From Plantactinospora sp. BC1 (GTDB taxonomy: Bacteria > Actinomycetota > Actinomycetes > Mycobacteriales > Micromonosporaceae), in contig NZ_CP028158.1 of NCBI RefSeq assembly GCF_003030345.1, positions 3,286,001 through 3,350,000 on the forward strand: a stretch of 64,000 nucleotides of DNA, written 5' to 3'. The notes under the pieces are model-generated. The model was not told the origin of the DNA and did not search any database. It saw only the letters and a list, made by a program, of their open reading frames with translations. This document shows positions 53,777-62,330 of this stretch, one piece after another (the stretch's first letter is position 1; every line of letters begins with the position of its first letter). The position numbers and the translations under genes are program-made.

Positions 53777-54075
53777 CAAGATCCGACTCCTTCGCCGTAC
53801 AGATTCGTCCGCGATCAGAGGGGCGGAACGGGACGACTGTACCCGCCGACCCCAAGCCGACGGAGACGCGAAGGAAATGGCGAAAACCCAACCTTTATTT
53901 TTCCTAAAGTCAGCCTTTACTCCGACTTTCCGGTGCATTGCGACCGACTTATCCTGCCCGGCTGTCCGTTTTGGTGCCAGGCAAAACGTCCGGATTTTCA
54001 AATGCTGGCACCGCGCGTGTTCGGGGCGTGAGCGCCCCTGCACCCGGTCCTGACCGGCCCGGAGAACAGCTCCGG
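53777..54075. other. 299-base intergenic region, AT-rich
   Basis: Between two same-strand genes. Bases ~53880-53960 are AT-rich with short inverted and direct repeats (AAAGTC/GACTTT, AAAGG), out of character for the region. It likely carries the promoter of the beta-helix gene; no known riboswitch is recognised. Confidence 0.5.
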
Positions 54076-55029
54076 CTACCCGCCGTGCTCCACTACCACC
54101 TTGCCGAAGGCGTCCCCGGAGAGCAGCCGGGCGAAGGCCGTACGCACCTCCGAGAACGGGTACGTCCCGTCGACCACCGGCCGGATCCCCCGCTGCACCA
54201 GCAGGCCGAGCAGTTCGGCCATCTCGGCCGGGGTACCCATGGTCGAGCCGAGGATCTCCAACTGCATCGCGAAGACCCGGCGAAGGTTCACCGGCGGCTC
54301 GTGGCCGGCGGTGGCACCGGAGACGACGATCCGGGCGCCCGGGGCGGCCGACTTCAGCGAGTGGTCGAAGGTGGCGGCGCCGACCGTCTCGATCACCACG
54401 TCGACCCGCTCCGGCAACCGGGCCCCGGGCTCCACCGCCGTCGCGCCCAGCGCGGCGATCCGCTCCCGCTTGCCCGGGTCGCGGCTGGTCGCGTACACCC
54501 GCTTGCCGAGCGCCACCGCGAGCATCACGGCGGCGGTCGCGACGCCGCCGCCGGCCCCCTGCACCAGCACCGACTCCCCGGCGTCCACCCGGCCCCGGGT
54601 GGTGAGCATCCGGTACGCGGTCAGCCAGGCCGTCGGCAGGCAGGCCGCCTCGGCGAAGGAGAGCCCGGACGGCTTGGGTACCAGGTTGGCGCGGGGCACC
54701 GCGACCCGGTCGGCGAGCGTGCCGGGATGCCGCTCGGAGAGCAGCGAGAGTCCACGGGGATCGCCCGGATCGGGGATCACCGGATACAGCACGACCTCGT
54801 TGCCGTCCGGGTCGACACCCGAGGCGTCACAGCCGAGGATCATCGGCAGCCGGTCGCCGGCCAGTCCGACCCCGCGCAGCGACCAGATGTCGTGATGGTT
54901 CAGCGAGCTGGCCCGGACCTGCACCGTCACCCAGTCCGGCTCCGGATGGGCCGGCTCCGGCCGATCCCCGATGACCAACGCGGCGAGCGGATCGTCGGCG
55001 TCGAACTTCGAGGCGTAGGCGGCACGCAT
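54076..55029 (-). CDS. zinc-binding-dehydrogenase-like quinone oxidoreductase
   Basis: 317 residues from the ATG at 55029 (TAACGT box seven bases upstream, no ribosome site; a GTG at 55038 is less likely). It is an MDR-family protein: N-terminal GroES-like fold (SSLNHHDIWSLRG, LGCDASG), then a Rossmann fold with VLVQGAGGGVATAAVMLA and YATSRDPGKRERIAALGA. The cysteine ligands of structural and catalytic zinc are absent, so it is of the zinc-free quinone/enone reductase branch, using NADPH. Physiological substrate unknown. Confidence 0.88.
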   Translation of the reverse strand: MRAAYASKFDADDPLAALVIGDRPEPAHPEPDWVTVQVRASSLNHHDIWSLRGVGLAGDRLPMILGCDASGVDPDGNEVVLYPVIPDPGDPRGLSLLSERHPGTLADRVAVPRANLVPKPSGLSFAEAACLPTAWLTAYRMLTTRGRVDAGESVLVQGAGGGVATAAVMLAVALGKRVYATSRDPGKRERIAALGATAVEPGARLPERVDVVIETVGAATFDHSLKSAAPGARIVVSGATAGHEPPVNLRRVFAMQLEILGSTMGTPAEMAELLGLLVQRGIRPVVDGTYPFSEVRTAFARLLSGDAFGKVVVEHGG

Positions 55030-55036
55030 GATCGAC

Positions 55037-55042
55037 ACGTTA
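55037..55042 (-). promoter_or_regulatory. -10 box (TAACGT), leaderless start
   Basis: TAACGT on the minus strand ends seven bases before the ATG of the quinone oxidoreductase. Confidence 0.45.
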
Positions 55043-55242
55043 CACCCGCCCGGAAACGCCCGCCCTCCGCCGACCGCCGGCCACCGCCCGGCCGCCAGCC
55101 CACCGCCAATCGCCCCGGCCGCCGGTCACACCGCGCCTGACCACCGGCCCTCCGCCAACCGCCCAGGCCGGCCCGGCCGCCGGTCACGACGGCAGGCGGC
55201 TGTCGGACCCGTGCCGCGAACGGCGGCTCGCGGATCGGACCG

Positions 55243-56466
55243 TCAGGCGCGGGCCACGCCGTCGCGGCGGGCCGCCTCGGCCACCGCGTCGGCCACCGCC
55301 GGGGCGACCCGGGGGTCGAGCGGCGACGGCATGATGGCGTCGACCCGGAGCTGCCCGGCCTCGGTACCGCTCTGCTGCGCGCCGTCCGACCAGGCCGCCT
55401 CGACCGCCACCGCCGCGATCGCGTCCGCCGCCGCCACCTTCATGCTCTCGGTGATCCGGGTGGCCCGGGCCGCCAGCGCGCCCCGGAAGATGCCCGGGAA
55501 GGCGAGCACGTTGTTGATCTGGTTGGGGTAGTCGCTGCGGCCGGTCGCCACCACGGCGGCGTACCGGGCGGCCACCTCGGGATGCACCTCGGGCGTCGGG
55601 TTGGCCAGGGCGAAGACCGCGCCGCCGGGCGCCATCCGGGCCACCGCCTCCTCGGGGATCTGTCCACCCGAGACCCCGATCAGCACGTCGGCGTCGCGCA
55701 GCGCCTCGGTGATCCCGCCGACCCGGCCGGCGGCGTTGGTCAGCTCGGCCAGCTCGGTCTTCGAGGCGGTCAGGTCCGGCCGGTCGCCGTGCAGGATGCC
55801 CCGGGAGTCGCAGACCACCACCTCGGCCGGGTTCACCCCGCCGGCCGCCAGCATCTTGGTCACCGCGACACCGGCCGCACCGGCGCCGCTGACCACCACC
55901 CGCAGGTCGCCGAGCTTGCGGTTGAGCAGCGTCGCGGCGTTGCGCAGCGCGGCGAGCACCACGATGGCGGTGCCGTGCTGGTCGTCGTGGAAGACCGGGA
56001 TCGGCAGCGCCTCGTCGAGCCGGCGCTCGATCTCGAAGCAGCGGGGCGCGCTGATGTCCTCCAGGTTGATGCCGCCGAACGACGGCGCCAGCGCGGTCAC
56101 CACCGAGATGATCTCGTCGACGTCCTGGGTGTCCAGACAGATCGGCACGGCGTCCACCCCGCCGAACTGCTTGAAGAGCACCGCCTTGCCCTCCATCACC
56201 GGCATCGCCGCGCGCGGGCCGATGTTGCCCAGCCCCAGCACGGCCGAGCCGTCGGTGACCACCGCGACGGTGCGCGAGACCCAGGTGTAGTCGTCGACGA
56301 GGGCCGGATCGGCCGCGATCGCCTCACAGACCCGGGCCACCCCCGGGGTGTACGCGAGGGAGAGGTCCTCCCGCGTGGCCAGCGGCACGGTCGAGGCGAC
56401 CGCCAGCTTGCCACCCCGATGCAGCTCGAAGGCGGGATCGGACGGGTCCACGGCGGCGGATGACAT
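55243..56466 (-). CDS. NAD(P)-dependent malic enzyme
   Basis: 407 residues from the ATG at 56466, eight bases after GGAG. Malic-enzyme motifs: [39 protein letters not shown] (Lys and Asp of the active site), [16 protein letters not shown] metal-binding block and the NAD(P) fold [16 protein letters not shown], then ALANPTPEV and [18 protein letters not shown]. The length is that of the short bacterial form without a phosphotransacetylase domain. It decarboxylates malate to pyruvate. Transcribed alone. Confidence 0.95.
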   Translation of the reverse strand: MSSAAVDPSDPAFELHRGGKLAVASTVPLATREDLSLAYTPGVARVCEAIAADPALVDDYTWVSRTVAVVTDGSAVLGLGNIGPRAAMPVMEGKAVLFKQFGGVDAVPICLDTQDVDEIISVVTALAPSFGGINLEDISAPRCFEIERRLDEALPIPVFHDDQHGTAIVVLAALRNAATLLNRKLGDLRVVVSGAGAAGVAVTKMLAAGGVNPAEVVVCDSRGILHGDRPDLTASKTELAELTNAAGRVGGITEALRDADVLIGVSGGQIPEEAVARMAPGGAVFALANPTPEVHPEVAARYAAVVATGRSDYPNQINNVLAFPGIFRGALAARATRITESMKVAAADAIAAVAVEAAWSDGAQQSGTEAGQLRVDAIMPSPLDPRVAPAVADAVAEAARRDGVARA

Positions 56467-56614
56467 GGTGACTCCAAAGGATCGCGACGATGCATTCCAT
56501 TCGAGAGGCGGCCGGCTGGACGCGAGATCGGCGATCACCGGCAGCGGTGCGGGGGTCACCCGGGTATGGACTACAGAGCATAGTGGCGTAAGGGGACGCG
56601 GTTGCCCCGCAGGG

Positions 56615-56980
56615 TCATACCGACCGGTAACGGAACCACCTCGGGTGGGGCCAGTAGCGGGCCACCACCCGGCCGAGGACGTCGGCCACGCCGTAGACCC
56701 GGGAGTCGTCGGTCACCAGCGGGTTGTCGCCGTGCAGCTCCCAGCCGCCGTCGTAGCAGGGGCGTACCGCGCGCTTGACCACCAGCAGGTCCGGCCGGGC
56801 ACGGAAGACACCGACCACCACGTCACCGGCGCGGACGGCCCGACCGCCGCGCCGGACCAGCAGCGCGTCGCCGTGCCGCAGCGTCGGCACCATCGACGGC
56901 CCGACCACGAGTACGGCGAAGACCCGCGCACCGGGTCGGCCACCCGCCGCGGACGGGCCGGTGGAGGGGCCCGTGGACAC
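56615..56980 (-). CDS. sodX: nickel-superoxide-dismutase maturation protease
   Basis: 121 residues from a GTG nine bases after GGAGGTG. It has the LexA/signal-peptidase (S24/S26) fold: VVGPSMVPTLRHGDALLV with the catalytic Ser in GPSM, and VVKRAVRP with the catalytic Lys, then HGDNPLVTDDSRVYG. No membrane anchor remains. SodX removes the leader of nickel superoxide dismutase. It is divergent from sodN, 83 bases apart, which settles the assignment. Confidence 0.92.
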   Translation of the reverse strand: MSTGPSTGPSAAGGRPGARVFAVLVVGPSMVPTLRHGDALLVRRGGRAVRAGDVVVGVFRARPDLLVVKRAVRPCYDGGWELHGDNPLVTDDSRVYGVADVLGRVVARYWPHPRWFRYRSV

Positions 56981-57063
56981 GCAGTTTCACCTCCGCCCCA
57001 TCGGGGACATATCGCAGGAGTACTGTCATCCTGGATCATCACAGACGTGCCTTGGAGGGTCCC

Positions 57064-57471
57064 ATGCGACTTCCACGCATCCTTACACCACAAACTGTCG
57101 CGTACGCCCACTGCGACCTGCCCTGCGGCGTATACGACCCGGCGCAGGCCCGGATCGAGGCCGAGTCGATCAAGGCGATCGACGAGAAGTACGCGGCGAA
57201 CACCGACCCCGAGTTCCGCACCCGGGCGCTGATCATCAAGGAGCAGCGCTCCGAGCTGGTCAAGCACCACCTCTGGGTGCTCTGGACCGACTACTTCAAG
57301 CCCCCGCACTTCGAGAAGTACCCGCAGCTGCACCAGCTGTTCAACGAGGCCACCAAGCTCGCCGGTGGCGGCGGGGGCACCAAGGCCACGACCGACGCGT
57401 CAAAGGCCGACGAGCTGCTCCAGAAGATCGACGAGATCGCGAAGATCTTCTGGGAGACCAAGCAGGCGTAA
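57064..57471 (+). CDS. sodN: nickel superoxide dismutase
   Basis: 135 residues from the ATG at 57064 after GGAGGG. The precursor begins with the 15-residue leader MRLPRILTPQTVAYA, followed by the nickel hook HCDLPCGVYDP, in which the new N-terminal His, Cys2 and Cys6 bind nickel once the leader is cut. The rest is the four-helix bundle (LWVLWTDYFKPPHF). It has no signal peptide and works in the cytoplasm. The divergent sodX gene encodes the processing protease. Confidence 0.96.
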   Translation: MRLPRILTPQTVAYAHCDLPCGVYDPAQARIEAESIKAIDEKYAANTDPEFRTRALIIKEQRSELVKHHLWVLWTDYFKPPHFEKYPQLHQLFNEATKLAGGGGGTKATTDASKADELLQKIDEIAKIFWETKQA

Positions 57472-57594
57472 TCCGCCACCTCGCCGGTCACCGACCGGCG
57501 GGGACGCCGTCGACGACGTGCCGGCCGGGTCGTGCATCCGGTCGGCACGTCGGTGCGACGGGCCGGTAGAGTCCGAGACGGGGGGACAGGCCTG

Positions 57595-58002
57595 GTGACT
57601 TCGCTGAGCACACCGCCGACGACCGGCGACGACGTCGTCCTACTCACCGTGCCCGCCGACGGTGGCTTCCTCGGCGTGCTGCGGACCGCGACCGCCGGCC
57701 TCGCCGCACGCCTGCACTTCGCCCTCGACGAGATCGAGGACCTGCGCATCGCCGTCGACGAGGCGTGCGCCATGCTGCTGGCCGTCGCGACCCGGGACGC
57801 GGAGTTGGACTGCCGCTTCGCGGTCACCGACGACGCGCTCACCGTCGAGGTCTCGGTGCCGACCGCCCGGGGGGCGCGGCTGCCGGCGGAGTCGTCGTTC
57901 GCCTGGAAGGTGCTGACGGCGCTGACCACCTCCGCCACGGCGACCGCGACCGGTGACCGGGCCACCATCACGCTGCTGACCCGACGGGCCGCCGAGGTCT
58001 GA
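57595..58002 (+). CDS. anti-sigma-factor-like ATPase (RsbW type)
   Basis: 135 residues from a GTG after GGGGGG. The fold is of the RsbW/SpoIIAB HATPase type: LRTATAGLAARLHFALDEIEDLRIAVDEAC contains the N-box region, and TGDRATITLLTRR the end. The G-boxes are poorly conserved (ESSFAWKVLTALTT), so ATP binding is uncertain. It probably binds a sigma factor or anti-anti-sigma protein. No partner gene is adjacent. Confidence 0.75.
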   Translation: MTSLSTPPTTGDDVVLLTVPADGGFLGVLRTATAGLAARLHFALDEIEDLRIAVDEACAMLLAVATRDAELDCRFAVTDDALTVEVSVPTARGARLPAESSFAWKVLTALTTSATATATGDRATITLLTRRAAEV

Positions 58003-58019
58003 GCCCCGGGACGTCCTGA

Positions 58020-58421
58020 TCAGGCCCGTTCGGTGTCGAAGCCGAGCGCCCGGTTGGTGCCGGTGCTGATCAGCAGGCCCACGACCAGCAGACCGAGGGC
58101 GATCAGCGGCCCACCCAGCCAGGCCAGCCCGGCCATGATCATGAAGTAGCCGACCGGCAGCAGCATGAGCTGCAACACGATCGCCGGAGCCCGGGCGGCC
58201 GGCCGACGCCGGTCGAGTGCGGTGCCGATCACCCAGAGCAGCACCGCACCGCCGGCCGCGAAGAGCGTGACCAGGAGTGCGGAGAGCAGGTCGGCCGCGG
58301 TGGCGGTGAACAGCTCGTAGACCAGGAAGAGCGTCAGCAGGGCCAGCCCGATCCCCTCGGCGCGCAGCAGCCACACCGCCCAGCGCAGCGGGCCGGGTAC
58401 CGGTTCGGGGTCGCTCGTCAC
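58020..58421 (-). CDS. small integral membrane protein
   Basis: 133 residues from a GTG. Four hydrophobic segments (GLALLTLFLVYELF, LLVTLFAAGGAVLLWVIG, IVLQLMLLPVGYFMIMAGLAWLG, LIALGLLVVGLLI) with a basic loop (RRRPAAR) between the second and third. Conserved-looking but unnamed; its start faces the lipid kinase start 43 bases away. Confidence 0.75.
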   Translation of the reverse strand: MTSDPEPVPGPLRWAVWLLRAEGIGLALLTLFLVYELFTATAADLLSALLVTLFAAGGAVLLWVIGTALDRRRPAARAPAIVLQLMLLPVGYFMIMAGLAWLGGPLIALGLLVVGLLISTGTNRALGFDTERA

Positions 58422-58450
58422 GGCCGCCACGATACCCCGGCCGATCGCGG

Positions 58451-58456
58451 TACAGT
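58451..58456 (+). promoter_or_regulatory. -10 box (TACAGT), leaderless start
   Basis: TACAGT ends seven bases before the ATG at 58464; no ribosome site is present. Confidence 0.45.
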
Positions 58457-58463
58457 GCCGCCC

Positions 58464-59414
58464 ATGCGGGCCATCCTGGTGGTCAATCCCAAGGCCACCA
58501 CCACGACGGGCCGGGGCCGCGACGTTCTCGTCCGCGCGCTCCGCAGCGAGGTGGACCTCACCGTCGAGTACACGAGGCGGCGCGGCCACGCGGTCACGCT
58601 GGCCAGGGAGGCCGCCCGGCAGGGTGTCGACCTGGTGGTGACGCTCGGCGGTGACGGCACCGTCAACGAGGTGGTCAACGGCCTGATGACCGCCGGACCC
58701 TCGGGTACCGCCGACGACCGGCCACCGGCCGGGCGACTGCCCGCGCTCGCGGCCGTACCGGGTGGTTCGACCAACGTCTTCGCCCGGGCGCTGGGACTGC
58801 CCCGGGAGTGGCCGGAGGCGACCAGCATGATCCTGGAGGCGCTGCGGGTGGGGCGGGTCCGCACCATCGGGCTCGGCCTCGCGGACGACCGGTACTTCAC
58901 CTTCTGCGCCGGCCTGGGCATGGACGCGGCGGTGATCCACCGGGTGGAGCGGGCCCGTCGGCGGGGTCGGGTCTCCACCCCGAGCCTGTACCTGCGCTCG
59001 ATCGTCAGCCAGTACCTGGTCGGTGCGGAGCGGCGGCACCCGACGATCCGGCTGGAGCGGCCCGGTGAGATCACCGAGGGTGACCTCGCGACGGTGGTCA
59101 TCCAGAACACCGCTCCGTGGACGTACATCGGGGACCGCGAGGTCAATCCGAACCCGGACGCCTCGTTCGACCTGGGCCTGGACATCCTGGCGCTGCGTCG
59201 ACTGCGGGTACCGAGCACCACACGGATGGTGACGCAGAGCCTGTCACGACGGCCGGATCCGCGTGGCCGGCAGATTCTGCGGCTGCACGACCTGGAGGAG
59301 TTCACCCTGGTCGCGGAGCAGTCCCAGGCGTTCCAACTGGACGGCGACTACCTCGGCGAGCGAAACAAAGTCCGATTCACGTCCGTCCCGGCCGCACTGC
59401 GAGTAATCTGCTGA
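58464..59414 (+). CDS. diacylglycerol/sphingosine-type lipid kinase
   Basis: 316 residues from the ATG at 58464. It has the DAGK catalytic signature: ILVVNPKATTTTGRG at the N-terminus, LVVTLGGDGTVNEVVNGLM (GGDGT), and AVPGGSTNVFARALGLP. The C-terminal beta domain contains GLGMDAAVIHRVE and ends QAFQLDGDYLGERNKVRFTS. It phosphorylates a lipid hydroxyl group with ATP, probably diacylglycerol or an isoprenoid-type lipid. Leaderless start. Confidence 0.9.
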   Translation: MRAILVVNPKATTTTGRGRDVLVRALRSEVDLTVEYTRRRGHAVTLAREAARQGVDLVVTLGGDGTVNEVVNGLMTAGPSGTADDRPPAGRLPALAAVPGGSTNVFARALGLPREWPEATSMILEALRVGRVRTIGLGLADDRYFTFCAGLGMDAAVIHRVERARRRGRVSTPSLYLRSIVSQYLVGAERRHPTIRLERPGEITEGDLATVVIQNTAPWTYIGDREVNPNPDASFDLGLDILALRRLRVPSTTRMVTQSLSRRPDPRGRQILRLHDLEEFTLVAEQSQAFQLDGDYLGERNKVRFTSVPAALRVIC

Positions 59415-59836
59415 CCCTGGGGTACAGCGACCGGTAGCGAACCTCTGAAGCCTGCAACGAGGGCGGTGCCGGAAATGCCAGCAATGTCGGGCGGACTGTA
59501 CTATATTGATTCTCGGCTGTGGCGCACCGGGTGCCGACGAGGGTGGGAATCCGGACAAATGGGCCGTGACCTGTCTCACCTGCCTAGAGTTTTTCCGGGC
59601 GCTACCCTTGACATCGCGAGCGTTCGTGAAAGTATTCACAAGCGAACTTGAGTTACCGGGACATTGCGCGGGCGCGTTCGACCCGACGGCCGCCGCCCCG
59701 CACGTCCCGCAACACAAAGCCTGCTCTCGCGCTGCCGAACCGACGGGCTCCACAACGTCGTGATCGGCATTGCGGACGCATATAGAAAAGATCCACGAAG
59801 CACTGCCGCCCACCCAGATTGAGGAGTGTTGCCGCC
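59415..59836. promoter_or_regulatory. 422-base region with the WhiB-gene promoter
   Basis: Contains a consensus TTGACA at 59608-59613 with TATTCA at 59633-59638 (19-base spacer). If this is the promoter, the WhiB-type gene at 59837 has a ~190-base leader. The left third is AT-richer than its surroundings. No coding potential is supported. Confidence 0.45.
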
Positions 59837-60094
59837 ATGGACTGGCGCCACCATGCTGCCTGCCGCGACGAAGACCCGGAGCTGTTCTTTCCGATCGGAA
59901 CGTCCGGCCCGGCCGTCCTGCAGGTCGAGCAGGCCAAGGCCGTCTGCCGGCGTTGCTCCGTGACCGACGAGTGCCTGAAGTGGGCGCTCGAATCCGGTCA
60001 GGACGCCGGAGTCTGGGGCGGAATGAGCGAGGAAGAACGGCGCGCCGTCAAGCGCCGTGGCGGCCTTCGGGTCCTGCGCGCTCACTCCGCCTGA
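59837..60094 (+). CDS. wblE: WhiB1/WblE-type iron-sulfur regulator
   Basis: 85 residues from the ATG at 59837, ten bases after GAGGAG. The four cluster cysteines are in HHAACRDEDPELFFP and VCRRCSVTDEC (C-x2-C-x5-C); GVWGGMSEEERRAVKRRGG is the beta-turn and DNA-binding tail. The sequence IGTSGPAVLQVEQAKAVCRRC is closest to WhiB1/WblE, which binds a nitric-oxide-sensitive [4Fe-4S] cluster and the main sigma factor. Autoregulation is known in the family. Confidence 0.93.
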   Translation: MDWRHHAACRDEDPELFFPIGTSGPAVLQVEQAKAVCRRCSVTDECLKWALESGQDAGVWGGMSEEERRAVKRRGGLRVLRAHSA

Positions 60095-60114
60095 CCGACC
60101 GCACAACGCACCGG

Positions 60115-60142
60115 ACGCCCTGGGGCTCGTTCCCCGGGGCGT
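60115..60142 (+). terminator. terminator hairpin of the WhiB gene
   Basis: ACGCCCTGGGG pairs with CCCCGGGGCGT with one G-U pair and a six-base loop, followed by a T-rich run. Confidence 0.8.
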
Positions 60143-60336
60143 TCTGCTGTTCCCGGCTAACACGTTCCGTTGTTTCGAGAACGCGTTCTGCTGTTGTCGT
60201 GACGATGGATAGTGGATCGACGACATTCCGCTGATCAATTCGCCGACGCCGAACCCGAAGAAGATTCCACCCGCCGGCCGAGGATTCCGACCGCGATTAG
60301 CCGGGCCGGGGAGCGCCGGCCGCGACACCGCCGAAC

Positions 60337-60358
60337 CCTCCGACACGAGCATCGGAGG
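60337..60358 (-). terminator. possible terminator of the sulfate operon
   Basis: CCTCCGA (60337-60343) pairs with TCGGAGG (60352-60358) over an eight-base loop, about 105 bases beyond the chelatase stop. Confidence 0.4.
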
Positions 60359-60463
60359 TCGCGGCGACCCGGCACTACGGTATGTAGCGACCGCCGACCA
60401 CGCTGAGTCACCGTTCTACGGTGTGTCACCATCCCACGCGTTCCCCGCCGCGCACCGGAATGC

Positions 60464-61399
60464 CTACCGTCCGTCACCGGTCGGCGCCGCGTCCACCCGT
60501 CCGAGCACGAGCTGGACCAGCTCCGGAGCGTCGCCCAGCGGGGCGGAGAGGGCCACCGCGCCGGCCTCCCGGGCCGACTCCAGGGCCGTGTCGCAGAGCC
60601 GCCCCGGAGCCAGGAAGTACGTCGCCACCGCCACCCGCCGGGCACCCGCCTCCCGCAGCGCGCTGACCGCCGTACCGGCCGTCGGCGGGGCCGCCGAGGC
60701 GTATCCGACCCGGGTCGGCAGGCTCGTTTCGAGGCCGAGCGCCTCGGCCACCTGCTCGACGGTCTCCCGGGCGGCGGCGTCCCGGGTACCGGCGGCGGCC
60801 AACACCACGCCGTCGACACCGCCGAGCCGGCGCGCGAGCGGGTCGTCGAGGTCGCCGGACCGGCCCGGCAGGGCATCGCCTCCACCGGGTTGGCGACCGG
60901 CCGCGCCAGCGGCGCCATCCTCGGGCACCGGGTCGAGCGCCTCGGTCAGCCGGCGCAGCAGCCCGGACAGGAGCCGTGGGTCGACCCCCTGCGCCGTCGG
61001 GCCGAGCACCTCGGTGGTACGTACCGGAATCCGCAGCCCCGCCTCCCGGGCCGCCTCGACGGTACGGGGAATGTCGACCCGCCCGTGGTACGCAGCCGTG
61101 AGCAGCAGCGGCACGAGTACGGCCCGCCGGTGACCGGCCGCCTCCAAATCGGCGAGTACCGCACCGGGCCGGGGCGGGCCGTGGTCGAGATAGCTGGCCC
61201 GGACCGACAGCCCGGGCCGGGCCGCCGCCACCGCCCGGGCCAGCGCCTCGGTCACCCGGGCCGCCCGGGGATCACCACTGCCGTGCGCCACCAGCACGAC
61301 CGGGGCCGGCTCCGGGCCGGCCACCGCCGCTCCGGCGGCTCCGCCGGCTCCGGCAGCACCGGCAGCACCGGCGGCTCCGGCGGCTCCGGCGACGGTCAC
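60464..61399 (-). CDS. sirohydrochlorin-chelatase-like protein (CbiX family)
   Basis: 311 residues from the GTG at 61399 that overlaps the cysH stop (GTGA); the GTG at 61324, five bases after GGAG, is an alternative that avoids an Ala/Gly-repeat tail. The chelatase fold has VVLVAHGSGDPRAARV with the metal-binding His, then VLVPLLLTAAYHGRVDIP with the second His, and a repeated half (GVVLAAAGTRDAAA, VAVATYFLAPGRL). It probably inserts Fe into sirohydrochlorin to make siroheme, the cofactor of the sulfite reductase at the operon's start. Confidence 0.88.
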   Translation of the reverse strand: MTVAGAAGAAGAAGAAGAGGAAGAAVAGPEPAPVVLVAHGSGDPRAARVTEALARAVAAARPGLSVRASYLDHGPPRPGAVLADLEAAGHRRAVLVPLLLTAAYHGRVDIPRTVEAAREAGLRIPVRTTEVLGPTAQGVDPRLLSGLLRRLTEALDPVPEDGAAGAAGRQPGGGDALPGRSGDLDDPLARRLGGVDGVVLAAAGTRDAAARETVEQVAEALGLETSLPTRVGYASAAPPTAGTAVSALREAGARRVAVATYFLAPGRLCDTALESAREAGAVALSAPLGDAPELVQLVLGRVDAAPTGDGR

Positions 61400-62157
61400 A
61401 CGTGCAGGCCGCACTCGGTCTTCTCGAACATGGCCCAGCGGCCGGCCCGGGGGTCCTCACCGGCCTTGGTGCGCCGGGTGCAGGGCCAGCAGCCGATCGA
61501 GGTGTAGCCCTGCCGGAACAGCTCGTTCACCGGCACGTTCCACCGGGAGATGTAGGCGTCGACGTCAGCCTGCGACCAGGCGGCGATCGGGTTCACCTTG
61601 ACCTTGCCGCGCCGCGGGTCGAAGCCGACCACCGGGGTGTTGGCCCGGGTCGGCGACTCGTCCCGGCGCAGCCCGGCGGCCCAGGCGTCGTAGTCGGCCA
61701 GGGCCCGCTCCAGCGGCTCCACCTTGCGCAGCGCGCAGCACTCGTCGGGCGCCCGGGAGAAGAGCCGGGGACCGTACTCGCCGTCCTGCTGGCCGACCGT
61801 CTGCCGGGGCCGGATGGAGCGTACGTTGACCGGCATGGTGCGGGCCACGGTGTCGCGTACCCGCAGCGTCTCCGGGAAGTGCAGGCCGGTGTCCAGGAAG
61901 ACCACGTCCACCCCGGGCACCACCCGGGAGACCACGTGCGCGAGTACGGCGTCGGCCATCGAGCTGGTGACGCAGAACCGGTCCCCGAACTCGCCGGCCG
62001 CCCAGCGGACGATCTCCTGGGCCGGTGCCCCGTCCAGCTCGCGGTTCGCCTCCTCGGCCAGCGCCCGCAACTGCGCCGGATCCCGCCGGGACGGGCTGGC
62101 CGGCACCTGCGGACCGAGCCTGACCAACCCGAGGTTGGCCGCGACAACCGGGCTCAT
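61396..62157 (-). CDS. cysH: phosphoadenylyl/adenylyl-sulfate reductase
   Basis: 253 residues from the ATG at 62157, after AAGGAG. PAPS/APS-reductase elements: the P-loop-like SSMADAVLAHV, DTGLHFPET, the cluster cysteines DECCALRKVE and IGCWPCT, and the C-terminal catalytic KTECGLHV. Two Cys pairs show it is the [4Fe-4S] type, which usually uses APS. It makes sulfite for the sulfite reductase two genes upstream in the operon. ATG overlaps the small zinc-ribbon gene. Confidence 0.94.
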   Translation of the reverse strand: MSPVVAANLGLVRLGPQVPASPSRRDPAQLRALAEEANRELDGAPAQEIVRWAAGEFGDRFCVTSSMADAVLAHVVSRVVPGVDVVFLDTGLHFPETLRVRDTVARTMPVNVRSIRPRQTVGQQDGEYGPRLFSRAPDECCALRKVEPLERALADYDAWAAGLRRDESPTRANTPVVGFDPRRGKVKVNPIAAWSQADVDAYISRWNVPVNELFRQGYTSIGCWPCTRRTKAGEDPRAGRWAMFEKTECGLHV

Positions 62158-62330
62158 GAGGGCTCTCCTTCGTTCGCGACCGAGGTGGCCAGCAGGCCGG
62201 TGAACCTCACGGTGAAAACCCGGGCGCAGGCCCGGCACTCCCAGGCACCGTGCGACGCCTCGTTGGGCCGCAGGTCCTCCTCGCCGCAGTACGGGCAGTA
62301 CAGAGGTGCGGCTCGGGTCTCCCCACTCAT
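62154..62330 (-). CDS. 58-aa zinc-ribbon protein in the sulfate reduction operon
   Basis: Starts on an ATG overlapping the sulfite reductase stop (ATGA) and ends overlapping the cysH start (ATGA). Its sequence has two C-x2-C pairs, LYCPYCGEEDLRP and WECRACARVF, forming one zinc ribbon. The double overlap and clear codon bias make it a real gene. A small gene of unknown function in this position is also found in Streptomyces sulfate operons. It may help deliver the cofactor or couple the enzymes. Confidence 0.8.
   Translation of the reverse strand: MSGETRAAPLYCPYCGEEDLRPNEASHGAWECRACARVFTVRFTGLLATSVANEGEPS

Larger units (their letters stand above)
60095..60463. other. 369-base region after the WhiB gene
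   Basis: Holds the WhiB-gene terminator (60115-60142), a 13-base direct repeat GCGTTCTGCTGTT (60139-60151 and 60183-60195), and a hairpin at 60337-60358 that suits the end of the operon on the other strand. No gene is supported. Confidence 0.55.

Noticed and set aside
59530-59580. Cobalamin-riboswitch-like GGGAATCCGG
   Set aside because: Only a short match without the B12 box or a suitable downstream gene.
59506-59763. 85-residue plus-strand frame before the WhiB gene
   Set aside because: Third-position bias is poor, no ribosome site, and it covers the likely promoter.
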